DNA of 64,000 nucleotides, taken from NCBI RefSeq assembly GCF_001704415.2, contig NC_030811.1, forward strand, positions 80,928,069-80,992,068, in the 5' to 3' direction. This stretch comes from Capra hircus (taxonomy: Eukaryota; Chordata; Mammalia; Artiodactyla; Bovidae). Both the position numbers and the translations under genes were made by a program. The notes beneath the pieces were generated by a model. It worked only from the letters and a program-made list of their open reading frames with translations. It ran no database searches and had not been told where the DNA came from. Below, one piece after another: positions 11,594 through 23,689 of the stretch; the first letter of the stretch is position 1; the number at the start of each line of letters is the position of its first letter.

Positions 11594-12466
11594 TTTTATT
11601 ATTTTTTTAAAATTTAAATTTATTTATTTTAATTGGAGGCTAATTACTTTACAATATTGTACTGGTTTTGCCATACATCAACATGAATCCACCACGGGTG
11701 TACACGTGTTCCCCATCCTGAACCCCCCTCCCTCCTCCCTCCCCGTACCATCCCCCTGGGTCATCCCAGTGCACCAGCCCCAAGCATCCTGTATCCTGCA
11801 TTGAACCTGGACTAGCGATTCATTTCACATTTGATAATATACATGTTTCAATGCCATTCTCCCAAATCATCCCACCATCTCCCTCTCCCTCTCCCACAAA
11901 GTCCAACAGACTGTTCTATACATCTGTGTCTCTTTTGCTGTCTCGCATACAGGGTTATCGTTACCATCTTTCTAAATTCCATATATATGCATTAGTATAC
12001 TGTATTGATGTTTTTCTTTCTGGCTTACTTCACTCTGTATAATAGGCTCCAGTTTCATCCACCTCATTAGACCTGATTCAAATGTATTCTTTTTAATGGC
12101 TGAGTAATACGTCATTGTGTATATGTACAACAGCTTTCTTATCCATTCGTCTGCCAATGGACATCTAGGTTGCTTCCATGTCCTGGCTATTATAAATAGT
12201 GCTGCGATGAACATTAGGGTACACGTGTCTCTTTCAATTCTGGTTTCCTCAATGTGGATGCCCAGCAGTGGGATTGCTGGGTCATAAGGCAGTTCTATTT
12301 CCAGTTTTTTAAGGAATCTCCACACTGTTCTCCACAGTGGCTGTACTAGTTTGCATTCCCACCAACAGTGTAAGAGGTTCCCTGTTTTTCACACCCTCTC
12401 CAGCACTTATTGCTTGTAGACTTTTGGGTCGCAGTCATTCTGACTGGCGTGAAATGGTACCTCAAC
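11594..12466 (-). mobile_element. L1 LINE 3' portion (twin-primed copy)
   Basis: Reversed ruminant L1 3' end: a T-rich tract (the reversed poly-A), then 'ttggaggctaattactttac', the C-rich 3' UTR, and the ORF2 C-terminus (minus strand reads IELPYDPAIPLLGIHIEE and YYSAIKKN). Ends at 'gaaatggtacctca', where orientation flips. Well preserved. Confidence 0.95.
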
Positions 12467-12657
12467 TAATCTCAAAAATATACAAGCAACTCCTGCAGCT
12501 CAATTCCAGAAACATAAACGACGCAATCAAAAAATGGGCCAAAGAACTAAATAGACATTTCTCCAAAGAAGACATACAGATGGCTAACAAACACATGAAA
12601 AGATGCTCAACATCACTCATCATCAGAGAAATGCAAATCAAAACCACAATGAGGTAC
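12467..12657 (+). mobile_element. L1 LINE inverted 5' portion
   Basis: L1 ORF2 DNA in plus orientation ('aaaatgggccaaagaactaa', 'acacatgaaaagatgctcaa', 'aaaaccacaatgaggtac'). It ends exactly where the minus-strand portion begins in element coordinates, so the two pieces are adjacent parts of one L1 joined in opposite orientations. The right TSD copy follows at once. Confidence 0.95.
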
Positions 12658-12672
12658 CTCATAACTTTCTTT
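12658..12672. repeat. TSD of twin-primed L1, right copy
   Basis: ctcataactttcttt, 15 of 15 identical to 11579-11593. Confidence 0.9.
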
Positions 12673-12774
12673 ATGACTCCTCATAATTTGTTGGACGTAT
12701 GGTAAGTGTTCCATAAATATTTATTGTTTTATGCTGCATGCCATTTAAACTGAGCACGAGTCAGTTCACTGTAA

Positions 12775-12912
12775 AATTAAGAGCATTGGCTTTGGCCAGA
12801 AGCATTTGTATTCAGGCCCTGGACTTGCCATTTTCTAGCTAATATATCATCTTGGGCCAGTTACTTAACTTATGGGTACTGCTGTGTCCTCATGCTCACC
12901 ATAAAATGATGC
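12775..12912 (+). mobile_element. MIR SINE
   Basis: Diverged MIR with core order 'agagcattggctttgg', 'cttgccattttctagct', 'cttgggccagttacttaac' and 'cctcatgctcaccataaaatg'. An ancient mammalian tRNA-derived SINE. Confidence 0.75.
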
Positions 12913-13389
12913 CAATTATTAGTTTTTCCCTGCTCTATTTTTATTTTCCCTTATTGTCTTAGAAACACCTCATCTCTCTCAACACTTCTGGCTGTCTCTT
13001 CTTCCCCTGGGTAACCAAAGTAACTATAGAACCAGCCCCACCCCCCTCCACCTTATTCCAGTTGCATTTGAATAGCTTCCCCAACAGAGTCCTCCATGAC
13101 AGAGCTGTGGAAAACATTTGGGATTCTCCTGCCACTTTCAGACTCAGGTGAAGAGCTGCCTTGTGGTATGAGCTCATCTTAAAGAGCTGGGGATTTAATA
13201 ACCTATGGAGAGAAATTTGACCAGCGAGAAATAAGACAGGAGGTGTCCACAGATCAATTTATTTCTGTTACTCAGAGTTAATGTGAGAACTAGTACTAGA
13301 AAAATACCTGTACTTAAAAAATTCATTGCCTTATAAAACAATGCAAATTATATTTTAATGGTATATATAAATAAGTGGTTTGTGTGTGT
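12913..13389. other. Unassigned DNA
   Basis: No gene or repeat recognised. Slightly more G+C around 13000-13190. Confidence 0.35.
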
Positions 13390-13588
13390 GCTTAATTGCT
13401 CAGCCAACTCTTTACCATCCTGTGAAATGTAGCCCACCAGACTCCTCTGTCCATGGGGATTCTCTAAGCAAGAATACTGGAGTGGGTTGCCATGCCTTCC
13501 TCCAGGGGATTTTCCCAAACCGGGGATCAAACCCAGGTCTCCCACATTGCAGGCAAATTCTTTTCCATCTGAACCACCAGAGAACCCC
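13390..13588 (-). mobile_element. Bov-tA SINE (first of a tandem pair)
   Basis: Reversed Bov-tA from 'cttaattgctcagcc' through 'ctccaggggattttccc' to the reversed head 'gaaccaccagagaacccc'. The minus frame reading GFSGGSDGKEFACN is the usual Bov-tA head translation, not a gene. Confidence 0.9.
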
Positions 13589-13707
13589 AAGAATACTGGA
13601 GTGGGTAGCCTAACCCTTCTCCAGGGGATCTTCCCAGCCCAGGAATCAAACTGGGGTCTCCTGCATTGCAGGCGGATTCTTTATCAGCTGAGCTACCAGA
13701 GAAACCC
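13589..13707 (-). mobile_element. Truncated Bov-tA SINE (second of the pair)
   Basis: Restarts in mid-body at 'aagaatactggagtgggtag' and runs to the reversed head 'gagctaccagagaaaccc'. It abuts the previous copy with no spacer and in the same orientation. Confidence 0.88.
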
Positions 13708-14369
13708 AAACATGGTATGGGATAGAAAATATACTTTATTTAGGCATAAGATTTCATTGGAAATCCATATGTAATAACATAAATTATTCTTAGTCTATTC
13801 ATAAAGCAAATATATTCATATTCAATGTCTTCACTTTTAGGCCCAATAGTTCAACCATCTTTTAATTGTTGTCATAATTGAATTCTTGCTGTCTTAATGA
13901 ATCTTTACTTTTATCTATAAGTATTTTATCCCCCCCTCCAAAGTTCTATTATAATGTATCCAGATGTACACATAATATGAAAAGAACAGGATTTTATATT
14001 CCCCAGTGCTTAATATTATAACCCCCAAGGAAACATCATTGTCTAGTTGAAAAAAATAACTAAACCAAAAGACAGAATTCTGAACTCAACTCACCATCCC
14101 AGTGTACATTACTTGTTAGAAGTGTAAGTACAGCCAGGAATGTTCCTCTTTGAATGACATGAGCTATGTTAGATGGCTTCTAAAGGGCCTTCCAGCCCTA
14201 ATACATTATGAGTTTTTTTGCAAAGTGAGTGTATACATACCTACACCCACACACAACTCCTACACATAGCCCAGTGTATTTATCTTGACCCCCAAATAGC
14301 TCATTCAACTTGATGTTTATTCTATCATAGTTTTTTAAATTTTTATTTTACTTGGAATTTCATTTTTTC
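13708..14369. other. Unassigned DNA
   Basis: Around 14155-14210 'agatggcttctaaagggcct' resembles a common ancient repeat ending, but I could not name it. Nothing else seen. Confidence 0.3.
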
Positions 14370-14480
14370 TACTATTCATCAAATATATGTCAAGTAACTA
14401 CAATTGTGTCTTTCATTGAAAATTGTCGAGGATATGATGGTAAGTAAAACACGGTTCCTGCCTTCCCAGCTAAGATTACT
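14370..14480 (-). mobile_element. L2 LINE 3' end fragment
   Basis: 'catcaaatatatgtcaagta', 'gatatgatggtaagtaaaac' and 'gttcctgccttcccag' match the reversed L2 tail. Short and diverged. Confidence 0.45.
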
Positions 14481-16118
14481 TACATGGTTCCTTGGAGCAG
14501 TAATCTTCAGTTTGCTTATGACTTCTTGCTGGTGGTACTCAGATGTGTCCCCTACAGAAAACCTCTGAAACTGCTGACCTCTGAGCAACCCCTCTTTTAA
14601 GACTGGGATGCATCTAGTCTCTCCTTGTTACAGGTGCTAATAGAGACCTGATGTCCTTGGCTGGGATCCAGATAGTTGAGGCAGCTCAGAGAAATATGGT
14701 TTGTAACCACTGTGGCTGTTCCTTTCTGTTTACAGTGTCATCACCACCAAGTAGTACTTATTTTCCAAGTCTCGGTGGCTTGACTGTGGTGATTTTTTAA
14801 ATGTAACTTTCATTAAGTTTTGTAATACAGTAAAAAACTCCCTTTGTCCCCAAAATTGTAGTTTTAGTAATCCACCTTTCAATGTTCATATGCAAAAGCA
14901 TATTCCCAAAGTGTGTCAGGGACAGACAGATGGCTGTATCAGGAGAATTTTTCCTAATTAGCACATGGTGACTCTTGATGCAGTCCATTCTTCTGGGAAG
15001 TAAAGTGTGATAATTTCTATTAGAGAATTGGTATCTAAATCAGACAGAAGGGGAGGAAAAAGTTTAGCACTTAAAGAATCCTGAAAATAATTCAATAGAG
15101 CTGAACATCTGGAATCAACTTGAACTGAACGTCACTATTCTAGACTTCAAGCAAATGGCATGTAGGGCATTGTTCAGCAAATTCCTAAACAAAATTAAAA
15201 TATTACTTTTTCTCATGGGAGTCAATTGTTTAAGTTTCCAATGTCAATTATTTTACAATACAGAAGCATTGATATTCTAAGATGATAGTAATAATAATAT
15301 ATTATTTTGCAAGCTTCAGCATATGTTTATGTGTATATATGTACACAAAGGCACATTGTAGTATTCAGCACTCTGTTGTGAACCTCTATTACTGTGTTTA
15401 TCAACATGCTTTTAATTTGTTGTTTACTTTGCTGTTTCCTCTGTGGATTCTAGACAAGGATATATAGGGACTATAATTATTGTTCGGTGTTTCATTTTGG
15501 TAAAAATGCTTGACTGAATCTGCTAAAGCTAAATGTACGTGTTCTCTGACTCAGAACTTTTATTCCTTGGTATATATTCAACACAGCTGCATACAGGTAT
15601 GTATCAATAGATTTGCACATGAATATTCTCAACTAGATGGTGTTCATTAAATACTTATTGTGTGACCTAATGCACTGATGTGTTTTATTTATGACAATGT
15701 ACTAACAAGAATGTTAAAGTATAGAATTTGAGTTCTGTTTCAAAATCTTATGACATCTCACCAAAATAGTTTTGACTGCTTCTAAAGGTAAATCATATCT
15801 AAGGATTTTTTTGTTTGTTTAATGTAAAGAAATAGATTAATTGGAAATGTATTAATATTCATTTCAAATGCTCAATTTTAATCTGACAATTTTATGTGTG
15901 ATTGACTATTTCAGAGAACAGATCCAGTCTGAATTCACTTTTCAAAACAAAAATGTGGAAATTACTTGTCATTTATCCTTTACTTATTGAAAATATGTTT
16001 GTTAGATTTTTAAAAGGATATTAGAAAAGTAGAGTGAATGCTTATTAAAGTGATCTTTGTGCCTTGGATATCAACGTAATATAAAATTTCTGACAACATT
16101 CAAAGAAAAATATGAGAC
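14481..16118. other. A+T-rich unassigned DNA
   Basis: About 1.6 kb with no gene, recognisable repeat or tract beyond short A/T runs. Confidence 0.4.
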
Positions 16119-16140
16119 CAAAAATAAATAAATAAATAAA
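16119..16140. repeat. (AAAT)n microsatellite
   Basis: Five AAAT-type units just upstream of the L1 insertion. Confidence 0.85.
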
Positions 16141-16160
16141 CCAAAAACTCTTACCTTCAG

Positions 16161-16180
16161 TAAGAGCCAACTAATTTCTT
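16161..16180. repeat. TSD of 1.7-kb L1, left copy
   Basis: taagagccaactaatttctt, matching 17921-17939 (taagaccaactaatttctt) apart from one inserted G. Confidence 0.85.
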
Positions 16181-17920
16181 TTCTATATAATTTTTATTGG
16201 AGTATAGTTCAGTCAAAATGTTATGTTAGTTTCTGCTATACAGTAAAGTGAATCAGTTATACCCACTCTTTTTTAGATTTGTTTCCCATATAGGTCATTA
16301 GAGAGTATTGAGCATAGATAGTTTCCTGTGCTATACAGTAGTTCCCATTAGTTTATCTATTTTATATATAGTAGCATGTATGTCAATCCCAATCTCCTAA
16401 TTCATCCTTGTCCCCCATAACCATATGTATGTTTCTTACATCTGTGACTCTATTTTGTAAGATTCCACAATACCATTATTTTGTAAGATTTTACATATAA
16501 GCAATATCATATGATGTCTGTCTCTCTCTGTCGACTTAACTTCATTCAGTATGACAGTCTCTAGACCCATCTGTGTTGCTGCAAATGACAGTATTTAGTT
16601 CTTTTTATGGCTGAATAATATCTCATTGTATATATGTACCACATGCTTTTTATCCATTCTTCATTGATGAACGTTTAAGTTGCTTCCATGTCCTGGCTAT
16701 TGTAAATAGTGCTGCAATGAACAGTGGGGTTCATACATCTTTTCAAATTATAGTTTTCTCTAGACAGATGCCCAAGAATGAGATTGGTGCATCATATGGT
16801 AGCTTTATTTTTAGTTTTTTTAAGGAACCTCCATACTGTTCTCCATATTGACTGTATCAATTTACATTTCCACCAACAGTGTAAGAGCGTTCCCTATACT
16901 CCTCATCCTCTCAAGCATTTATTGTATGTTATTTTTTTGGTGATAGCCATTCTGACTGGTGTGATGTGACTTCATTGTAGTTTTGATTTGCATTTTGCTA
17001 ATAATTAGTGATGCTGAGCACCTTTACATGTGTGTTTTTGCCATTGTATGTCTTCTTTGGATAAATATCTATTTAGATCTTCTGCCCATTTTTTGATTTT
17101 TTTTTTAAATATTGACTTGCATGAGCAGGTTTTATATGTTGCAGATTAATCTCTTGTAGATCAATTCATTTGCAAAGATTTTCTTTCATTCTGTGGATTG
17201 TTGTTTTGTTTTGTTTATGGTTTCCTTTGCTGTGCAAAAGGTAGTAAGCTTAATTAGGTCTCATTTGTTTATTTTTATTTTTGTTTTCATTACTCTAGGA
17301 AGTGGATCAAAAAAGACCTTGCTGTGATTTATGCCATAGAGTGTTCTGCCTATGTTTTCTTCTAAGAGTTTATAGTTTCTCATCTAACACTTAGGTCTCT
17401 AATCCATTTTAACTTTATTTTTGTGTATGATGTTGAAGAATGCCCTAATTCCATTCTTTTACATGGAGCTGTCTAGTTTTCCTAGCACCACTTGTTGAAA
17501 ACACTGTCTTTTTTCCCGTTTTATATTCTTGGCCCCTTTGTCATATATTAGGTGATCATAAGTACCTGCACTCATTGGTAAACTGTCTATTCTGATCTGT
17601 TGATCTATATTTCTGTTTTTGTAAAAAGAACTATACTGTTTTGATTACAGTAGCTTTGTAGTATAGTCTGAAGGCAGTGAGCCTGATTCTTCCAGCTCTA
17701 TTTTCTTTCTCAAGATTGCTTTGGCTATTTGGGGTCTTTTGTGTTTCCATACAAGTTGTATTTTTGTTGTTTTCTTGTTCTAGGTCTGAAAAATGCTGTT
17801 GGTAGGGGTTACATTGAATTTGTGGATTACTTTAGGTAGTTTAGTCATTTTAACAATATTGATTCTTCCAGTCCAAGGACATTGTATATCTTTCCATCTG
17901 TTTGTGTCATCTTTGATTTC
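16181..17920 (-). mobile_element. L1 LINE, 1.74 kb, 5' truncated
   Basis: Reversed L1 from the 3' UTR (ttttattggagtatagttca; gtttcctgtgctatacag) into ORF2 (tggctgaataatatctcatt; ctgtctagttttcctagcac; tcatctttgatttc). Diverged more than the L1 at 11594. Bounded by a near-perfect 19-20 bp TSD, so it is one intact insertion event with multiple stops. Confidence 0.93.
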
Positions 17921-17939
17921 TAAGACCAACTAATTTCTT
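17921..17939. repeat. TSD of 1.7-kb L1, right copy
   Basis: taagaccaactaatttctt, paired with 16161-16180. Confidence 0.85.
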
Positions 17940-18182
17940 AAAAACAAATGTCTTGATATTCCAAGTTTATTTTCCTAACTTTATTTGTATTCCTACTTGC
18001 ACACCATAATAGAGTTAATTATCATGTTTCTTGGATCACATTGTATAGTGGGTTTCAAATTAATATTTTTAATGCAAGATATCTTGTGAGAGCAAATACT
18101 AAGTAAAGTTTTTCCAAGTTATGAACACTAGATCTAAACACATTTATGTGTATAGGATATTATTGACTATTATTTAATTTTA

Positions 18183-18433
18183 ATATAAATTTATTTATTT
18201 TAATTGGAGGCTAATTACTTTACAATATTGTGGTGGTTTTTGCCACACATCAACATGAATTAGCCATGGGTGTACATGTGTCCCCACATCCTGAATCCCC
18301 CTCCCAACTCTCTCCCCACTCCATCCCTCTGCGTTGTCCCAGAGCACCAGCTTTGAGTGCCCTGCTTCATGCATCAAACTTGCACTGGTCATCTATTTTA
18401 CATATAGTAATATGCATGTTTCAATGCTATAGT
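18183..18433 (-). mobile_element. L1 LINE 3' end, 250 bp
   Basis: Reversed ruminant L1 3' UTR ('ttggaggctaattactttac', 'gccacacatcaacatgaa', 'tttcaatgctatag'). 5' truncated. No TSD identified. Confidence 0.92.
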
Positions 18434-21319
18434 ATATCGAGGGAACCAAGTATGTGGACTATGTAGTTTAGGAAAAGTGCATAGAGGGAAAAAACAGGCT
18501 AAGAAAGGTTAAGGTAAACATTCATTATAGCCCTAAGAAAGACAGCAAGCAAAGGGTCTAAGTAGGGTCAGTCAAAGAATTGAGTAAAATAGAAATAAAA
18601 TGGAGATAAGAAATATACATCACAATAAGGACATATTTGAAGTTTGGCTATGGAAAGCAGATTCAAATGGTTCTGCTAAAGGGAAAATGGCATGCAAAGA
18701 CCTTTTTTTGTTGAAAACTTGGGCCAATCTATATATTCCAATGTTTAAAAAAAGTTAATTCCATGGAGGTCAAAAATTAACACTTAAATATAAATTAAAT
18801 AGTAGTGCAATACAAACACTTGATGTTTCTGTGCATTTACCAGATTTTCTTTCTCATTATCTGACTCAAATATTAGCAACCATTTTTTTTTGATCAGGTG
18901 TTTAAAACCTGTAACATTAGAGATATTTTCCTACTAATTTTATTTTTATGCCTAAACATTTCCGAGTGCTAATGAATGACTGAGATGAATGTGACTTTAA
19001 AAGCTTCCAGGATTTTACTAGTTCTTTTCCAGGTGGAAAATTCAGCTGACACTAAAATAAAAGAATCAGAGGAGAAAGAAAAAGTCAAATGCCAAAAAAG
19101 TTTGAGTGTGTCTCAAAAGCATTTTCTAAGAAAGTGGCACAAAGGAAAGTAACAGTATTAAAATAAGAACTAATAGTTTTAGTAGCTTCAAAATCTTGAG
19201 CTGAGAAAAGAATAGCTATCTTAGAGTTTAAATCAAAATAATTAAAGTTGAGATAATTTGTCTTTATTGTTAAAGTACAGAATAATTACGATCCCTGTTT
19301 CCCCCCAAATAAAGAAATAATAAACTATAGGAAACTAGAATTTCAAATTCATTTATATCTTCTGAATGGGATTTCTGAACATTTTTTCCCCAAAATACTC
19401 AGTGTGTTTTAATTTTATGAACATAGGGAAAAATGGGAGAAAATTACAGTTGGTTTTTTTTTTTCCTGCAAAGAAGTAACTTGGGTACTTTGTCATTACA
19501 GAACAACATATATATATATGTATGCACATATGTATATATATATATATTTACTACATATATATTTACACCTATATATATATTTACTAATTAATAGTTACTA
19601 TGTGATATTTATATGTTCTTGTTTACATATGTCATGCCTTTCACAAGTGTTAAATTGAATAAGGATAAGCATTTTAAACTATGTTTCTGAAATATAGGCT
19701 TGTTTTCAGAAGACCAAACGTCAGGACTTCTTGCAAAAGTGTTTTTAAAGAAATCATTTTGCCATTCACAAAATCATATCACTATTATGAAAATGAAATG
19801 TTTGACATTTTAGACATAAAAATTTTACTATGAAATGATATTTGGATTAGATTAGAATAAACAATTCTGTATGGCATGGATCAAACTCTCTTTACCACAA
19901 ATATGGCTTTAAAATCAAGGTTCAGTTATTCAAAAAGCAATAAAAAGAGATTTTGAGGTTCTGCCAAGCAGATTTGCTGCTCAGCTTTTCCAGATTTCAG
20001 AGCCGTATGAATACGTGTCTGTGTCTCCAAATGGAAACAAGCCAGGCAAGAGGTGAAATACTGTTTATAACTGCGGTTCCAATTGTTTCAGGAAACACAA
20101 AACACTGGTCTGCTGATGAGGGAGTTTCACATTACTTGCAATAATTTGAAAACGTTTGTATATGAAAATAGCTATTCAAACTATTGTGCTATGGAATCCA
20201 TCGCCCTCTCTCTTTCTCACATCTTCTGAAACTGAGAATGATGCTACCTTTTCATTTACCTCAAACATTTCAGTATTATGTTTGATATTCAATGTGTCTG
20301 AGACTTGGGGCATGTAAACTCTATCTGTCCATTTAACATCCAGGGAAGCCCCAGATTTAAACCTACGTTTACCTGATTATTCATATTGTACTTTTTAATA
20401 TGAAGGGATTAAACTGAAAAGCAGCAAAAGCAGATCTGTGTCTACTTCTAAGAAATAACATATATGTAAATATTTCAGAATGAACATTGGAAAGGATTAT
20501 TTAATATACTGTGATACTCATAATATGGATTTATAGACCCTGGAAATATTGCCTATTGTAATCTTTCAGTACCCCTTGAAATAAATTATTTCATGGCAGT
20601 TTCAATGCAGCACCAGGAAGGATAGGGCATTATTTTAAATACAATCCTAACATCACATTTTTCAGTTCATTTTTCCCCCCATTGCAAATATGGAAGGGTA
20701 ATTCAAGGCAAAGTGGGCCATGGGTGTAGTATAGGAACAAGAGTTTCTCTAAAGGAAATCAGCTGTCCTCTTAAATAGTTTGAAAGGTCTCAATGTGTTG
20801 GTCTAAACAGTTGTTTATGTTTTCAGGACATTTTGGATCAATGTGTGTTTGTATTACATTTGTTTACATATGTGTAACATATGTATATGCATATGTGCTA
20901 CATATATTTAATAGTATATATAATGTACAAAGGAAAAGCTCTATACTACATCTCTCAGGGGGACATATAAATGTTGACTTTATGTTTGCTTTATTTGGTC
21001 AAGTTTAAACCAACTTTTACCCTACTTTATGTTGTTCTTCACAGTGATATTTGCAATTACCCTCAAATCTGTGTTCCTATAATGTTTGTCTATCTTTTCC
21101 ATAAAGTTTGCTATGTTTCTAGAAAATACAGATATCTCTTTCACTGAACCCTGATGTCCCATGAAATCCACTCAACAAAATTTGATACTAGTTGTTGTTT
21201 TTATTTTTAACTTTTAATAGTTTTTATTTCTCTTAAACACAGTTCATAGGACCAATAGAGCAATGAGGATGTGGTGGGTACATAGTAAGCATATGTTTAG
21301 TAACCAAATGAGCCCTTTT
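18434..21319. other. Long stretch without recognised repeats
   Basis: About 2.9 kb, the least repeat-laden part of the window. It holds TA-rich simple repeats near 19507-19580 and 20860-20925 and an otherwise unremarkable A+T-rich sequence. No exon-like frame, splice-site pair or conserved domain was recognised. Confidence 0.4.
19507..19580. repeat. TA-rich microsatellite
   Basis: Interrupted (TA)n tracts (acatatatatatatgtatg; gtatatatatatatatt; cctatatatatatttac). Confidence 0.8.
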
Positions 21320-21331
21320 AATGACAATAAA
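21320..21331. repeat. TSD of short BovB, left copy
   Basis: aatgacaataaa, identical to 21473-21484. Confidence 0.85.
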
Positions 21332-21472
21332 TAGCTGGAAAGTCACCAACTCGATGGACATGAATGTGAGTAAGCTCCAGGAGTTGGTGATGGACAGGGG
21401 AGCCTGGCATGCTGTAGTCCATGGATTCACAAAGAGTCAGACACGACTGAGCAACTGAACTGAACTGAACTG
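21332..21472 (+). mobile_element. BovB 3' end, 141 bp
   Basis: Severely 5'-truncated BovB: 'caccaactcgatggacatga', 'ggagttggtgatggacagg', 'gtcagacacgactgagcaac' and the (ACTGA)n terminus. A perfect 12-bp TSD flanks it, showing a genuine insertion rather than a deletion remnant. Confidence 0.95.
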
Positions 21473-21484
21473 AATGACAATAAA
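21473..21484. repeat. TSD of short BovB, right copy
   Basis: aatgacaataaa, paired with 21320-21331. Confidence 0.85.
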
Positions 21485-21806
21485 AGATGTAAAGGCAGGA
21501 ACAAAGCAACTTCATAGTTATTATTTTTAGATAAAAACTGCAAGCAAAGGAAGACTTATTCTCTAAAGGCACAGACTTACCACAATCTCAGCACTGAAAT
21601 GTAAAAAACTAGAACTTTGATGTCAAAATATAAAACATATGATGGAGCTTAGGCTTATATTGAGTAAGAAGATTTTGGCCCTTTAAAAAATAGTATATTT
21701 TATATTGCATCATCAGAGAAAAATAAGATTTATTGACCTTAGACAGAATTTTATAATTTACTGAAATCATGATGTTGCTCCTTTTGTTCAATTATTAACT
21801 TCCAAT
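21485..21806. other. A+T-rich unassigned DNA
   Basis: About 320 bases between two BovB insertions. No gene or repeat recognised. Confidence 0.35.
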
Positions 21807-21820
21807 AATGTGGTTATTTT

Positions 21821-21889
21821 CATACTGTTTGGGGGGTTTTCAATGCAAGAATCATACTGTTCATAGGGTTCTCAAGACAAGAATCACTT
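21821..21889 (-). mobile_element. Inverted BovB 5' fragment, present twice
   Basis: Two 32-bp head-to-tail copies (21821-21852 and 21853-21884) of BovB 5'-region sequence in reverse orientation, 'catactgttcatagggttct' plus 'caagacaagaat' in the second. They abut the sense 3' portion and lie inside the shared TSD. Confidence 0.75.
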
Positions 21890-22510
21890 TTTGGCAAATA
21901 GGTGGGGAAAAAGTGGAAATAATGACAGATTTTCTTTTGGGGGGCTCCAAAATAACTATGGACAGTGACTGCAGCTACAAAATTAAAGGACATTTGCTGC
22001 TTGAAAGTAAAGCTATGGCAAACCTAGATAGCATATTAAAAAGCAGAGCCAGCACTTTGCTGACAAACGTCTGTATAGTCAAAGCTATGGTTCTTCCAGT
22101 AGTCATGTATGATGTGAGAGCTGGACTATAAAGAAGGCTGAGCACCTTTCAAATTGTGGTGCTGGAGAAGACTCTTAAGAGTCCCTAGGACAGCAAAGAG
22201 ATCAAACCAGTCAGTCCTTAAAGAAATCAACCCTAAATATTAATTGGAAGGACAGACGATGAAGCTGAAACTCCAGTACTTTGGCCACCTCATGGGAAGA
22301 GCCAACTCAATGGAAAAGACCCTGATGCTGGGAAAGTTTGAGGGCAAGAGCAGAAGGGGATGGCAGAGGATCAGATGGTTAGATAGTATCACTGACTCAA
22401 TGAATATGAGTTTGAGAAAACTCTGGGAGATAGTTAAAGGCTACAGAGAAGCCTGGCATGCTACAGTTCACAGAGTAACAGAGTTGGACATGACTTGGCA
22501 GCTGAACAAC
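21890..22510 (+). mobile_element. BovB LINE 3' portion (twin-primed copy)
   Basis: Sense BovB from 'tggcaaataggtgg' through 'ctagatagcatattaaaaag' and 'ctccagtactttggccacc' to 'gacatgacttggcagctgaa'. The 107-codon frame starting at 21808 reads the decayed ORF2 C-terminus. An imperfect 14-bp TSD (aatgtggttatttt at 21807, aatatggttattct at 22511) encloses this and the inverted fragment. Confidence 0.92.
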
Positions 22511-22524
22511 AATATGGTTATTCT

Positions 22525-23346
22525 ATATCTTGTCATATGCTGCTTAGGATCCACTCCCTTCCTCTGCTTTCTTTGATCATGTGTTGACCTGCTGTGTGCT
22601 TCATGCCTCCCATATCATGAGCATGTTTGGGCAACATTTGACTCTTACTATGATCGTTCTGTTCATACAGTGTCCAGATTCTCTGCCTGAGTCTATGGAA
22701 CATGTCAGAGCTTAGTCATTTCAGGTTAATTGGAAAGGACATAAGAAGTCACAGTTTATGCTTCCATGTTATGTCTTGTTTAGGTTAATGTAACTCTTGT
22801 GACATGACCAGTTATTAGAAAATAGGCTTATATTAATGTTATATCTCATCTAATTTATTCTTCAGTAGAAACCTGGAGAAAATAAAAAGTTTAAGTGAGA
22901 ATTTCCATAATTCCATTCACTTCACTTAAAAATATTAATATATACAAAATTCCTTTCATTTCCATGATTGTTCTGTACTCTCTCAGTATGGGTCTAGGTT
23001 TCTATTGAAATCATTATTTCTTCCTACAATTTAAATTGTAGGAAGAGAGTCCAGGTCCCAGCTTAGTCAGCCTAAAAATATTTTTTCTAATTTCTTATAC
23101 TTCAGCCTAAAGAGCATAATTCTAAAGTTACCTAACTTCAAATGATAAACTCCCAATTATTTATGAATATTTTCCATTGTTAACCAAAATACAAAGGACG
23201 AAAAAGTGTAAATTTATTCATTGCCAAGTTATATATGTTTTCAAGTTGCATAGCTTATTCATGGTGTGTTGAGAAGATAACCATCGATGTAATGTTAGTA
23301 TGTAACTTTCAATATTTAGGAGATATTTATCACTGCCTGCATGGTA
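22525..23346. other. Unassigned DNA
   Basis: No gene or repeat family recognised. Mostly A+T-rich. Confidence 0.4.
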
Positions 23347-23552
23347 AATTGCTCAGCCATGTCTGACTCTTTGCAACCCTATGGACTGTAGGCTGCCAGG
23401 CTCCTCTGTCCATGGGTACTCCAGGCAATACTGGAGGGGGTTGCCATTTCCTTCTCTAGGGGATCTTCCTGACCCAGGGATTGAACCTGCATCTCTTATG
23501 TCTCCTGAGTTGGCAGGAAGGTTCTTAACCATTAGCACCACCTAGGAAACCC
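23347..23552 (-). mobile_element. Bov-tA SINE
   Basis: Reversed Bov-tA from 'attgctcagccatgtctgac' through 'aggggatcttcctgacccag' to the head 'agcaccacctaggaaaccc'. Near full length. Confidence 0.92.
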
Positions 23553-23689
23553 TATATTATCATTTCAGTTAATACAAAGAAGGTTAAAATCCTACAAATT
23601 TCTTTTTTAAAATAAATTTGATTAGAGATATTATTTCTGATGATAAAATAATGTAAACCTTCATACAGTAGACACTTTAAATTTTACAA

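Noticed and set aside
13348..13590. Frames reading GFSGGSDGKEFACN and similar (also near 5709, 23353 and 50245)
   Set aside because: These are standard translations of Bov-tA SINEs, recurring wherever the SINE occurs.
18434..21319. Repeat-poor 2.9-kb stretch as a hidden gene or enhancer
   Set aside because: No exon-like frame, CpG cluster or motif array could be seen. Low repeat density alone is not evidence; a conservation track would be needed.
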